A stretch of 64,000 bases of DNA from Crocosphaera sp. UHCC 0190 (GTDB lineage Bacteria; Cyanobacteriota; Cyanobacteriia; Cyanobacteriales; Microcystaceae). Both the position numbers and the translations under genes were made by a program. The stretch covers positions 62,001-126,000 of the forward strand of contig NZ_JAYGHP010000004.1 of assembly GCF_034932065.1 (NCBI RefSeq), in the 5' to 3' direction. A model generated the notes under the pieces. It was not told the origin of the DNA and did not search any database. It saw nothing but the letters and a program-made list of their open reading frames with translations. Positions 63,793 to 64,000 of this stretch are shown here, one piece after another (positions within the stretch are counted from its first letter, which is position 1; each line of letters opens with the position of its first letter).

Positions 63793-64000
63793 ATGACCAC
63801 TCAAACTCCCCCTCTCGTTTCCTTACAAGACCCCAAAGATGTCTCGATTGATGTCATTGAGGCAGAATTACGCAGTATTTGGAACGCTTACAGCAATAAT
63901 GAAGATGGTATTGTGGCAACCCGCGCCACCACCTTCACTTTTATTGTTTATGAACCCGAACCCACTCAATATCTCTTAGCGGTTTTAGGCTTTTATACCG
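63793..64000 (+). CDS. opcA: Glucose-6-phosphate dehydrogenase assembly protein OpcA (5' part)
   Basis: The first 69 codons are visible and run off the window. The start MTTQTPPLVSLQDPKDVSID followed by VIEAELRSIWNAYSN and TRATTFTFIVYEPEP matches cyanobacterial OpcA. It lies 70 nt after zwf and is needed for full G6PDH activity and its redox control. Confidence 0.88.
   Translation, partial: MTTQTPPLVSLQDPKDVSIDVIEAELRSIWNAYSNNEDGIVATRATTFTFIVYEPEPTQYLLAVLGFYT

Overview
The window is chromosomal DNA from a cyanobacterium, most likely a unicellular Crocosphaera/Cyanothece-type species. The evidence is many GCGATCGC (HIP1) octamers, an AT-rich base composition, and cyanobacterium-typical genes: ndhO, cytM, btpA, a VKOR-thioredoxin fusion, an SLH/OprB iron-uptake porin, a PCP-reductase-domain protein, DUF1816, cofH for the deazaflavin chromophore, and zwf followed by opcA. 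No rRNA, tRNA, CRISPR array or prophage was seen. The genus is an inference from gene content.

Layout. 1-3.8 kb: an arsenosugar locus (arsM, arsS) followed by two overlapping VTT/DedA-type membrane proteins. 3.8-12.8 kb: an Hpt protein, a secreted GDSL esterase, S-formylglutathione hydrolase, a CobW GTPase, a voltage-gated-type K+ channel with a zinc ribbon, glyoxalase II and a GH38 alpha-mannosidase. 12.9-18.4 kb: a universal stress protein, then purL and purF on the minus strand, separated by a small coiled-coil gene and a 188-bp mobile element. 18.5-28 kb: two polytopic glycosyltransferase-like proteins, cofH, an unknown anchored protein, mazG, lepB and a DnaJ-like chaperone. 28-34.6 kb: cytM, an intact Uma2 gene, mdh, ndhO, pepA, a DUF6887/DUF6888-like pair (one broken), VKOR and btpA. 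35-42.6 kb: a PEP-CTERM gene split by a small insertion, ychF, a broken Uma2 gene, yidD and the porin. 42.6-56.5 kb: recQ, serA, prmA, a GT4 glycosyltransferase, msrB, a GST, a cyclic 2,3-diphosphoglycerate synthetase-like GTPase, a methyltransferase and purB. 56.5-61 kb: a decayed patch with a PEP-CTERM pseudogene, an Uma2 fragment, two antitoxin genes followed by toxin remnants, rplI, a Kir-type channel and an intact PEP-CTERM gene. 61-64 kb: an M48 protease, zwf and the start of opcA.

The core metabolic genes are ordinary. The unusual material lies between genes. (1) A 187/188-bp mobile element is present twice, each copy flanked by a perfect 8-bp direct repeat. Each copy carries four hairpins in the same order, with the same stem and loop lengths and nearly the same spacing; three of the four have different but fully paired stem sequences, so the structure covaries. 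(2) A second small element (ends GGCTCTCCCG) has conserved ends and different palindromic cargo in its two copies; one copy sits in frame inside a PEP-CTERM gene. (3) About a dozen GTAGGGG-armed palindromes lie at gene ends, and three of them contain the stop codon of the gene. (4) A C-tract promoter-like motif, TTGACTT(T)CCCCCC, precedes three PEP-CTERM loci. (5) The ribosome-binding site of the porin is complementary to the conserved loop of the cyanobacterial small RNA Yfr1.

Several start codons were moved from the longest open frame to a downstream start supported by a Shine-Dalgarno sequence or by family length. Genes missed by simple ORF calling were added: partial opcA, a DUF6888-like remnant, an 18-codon RelE-like remnant, and a 49-codon ORF that joins a toxin-like start to an antitoxin-like end.
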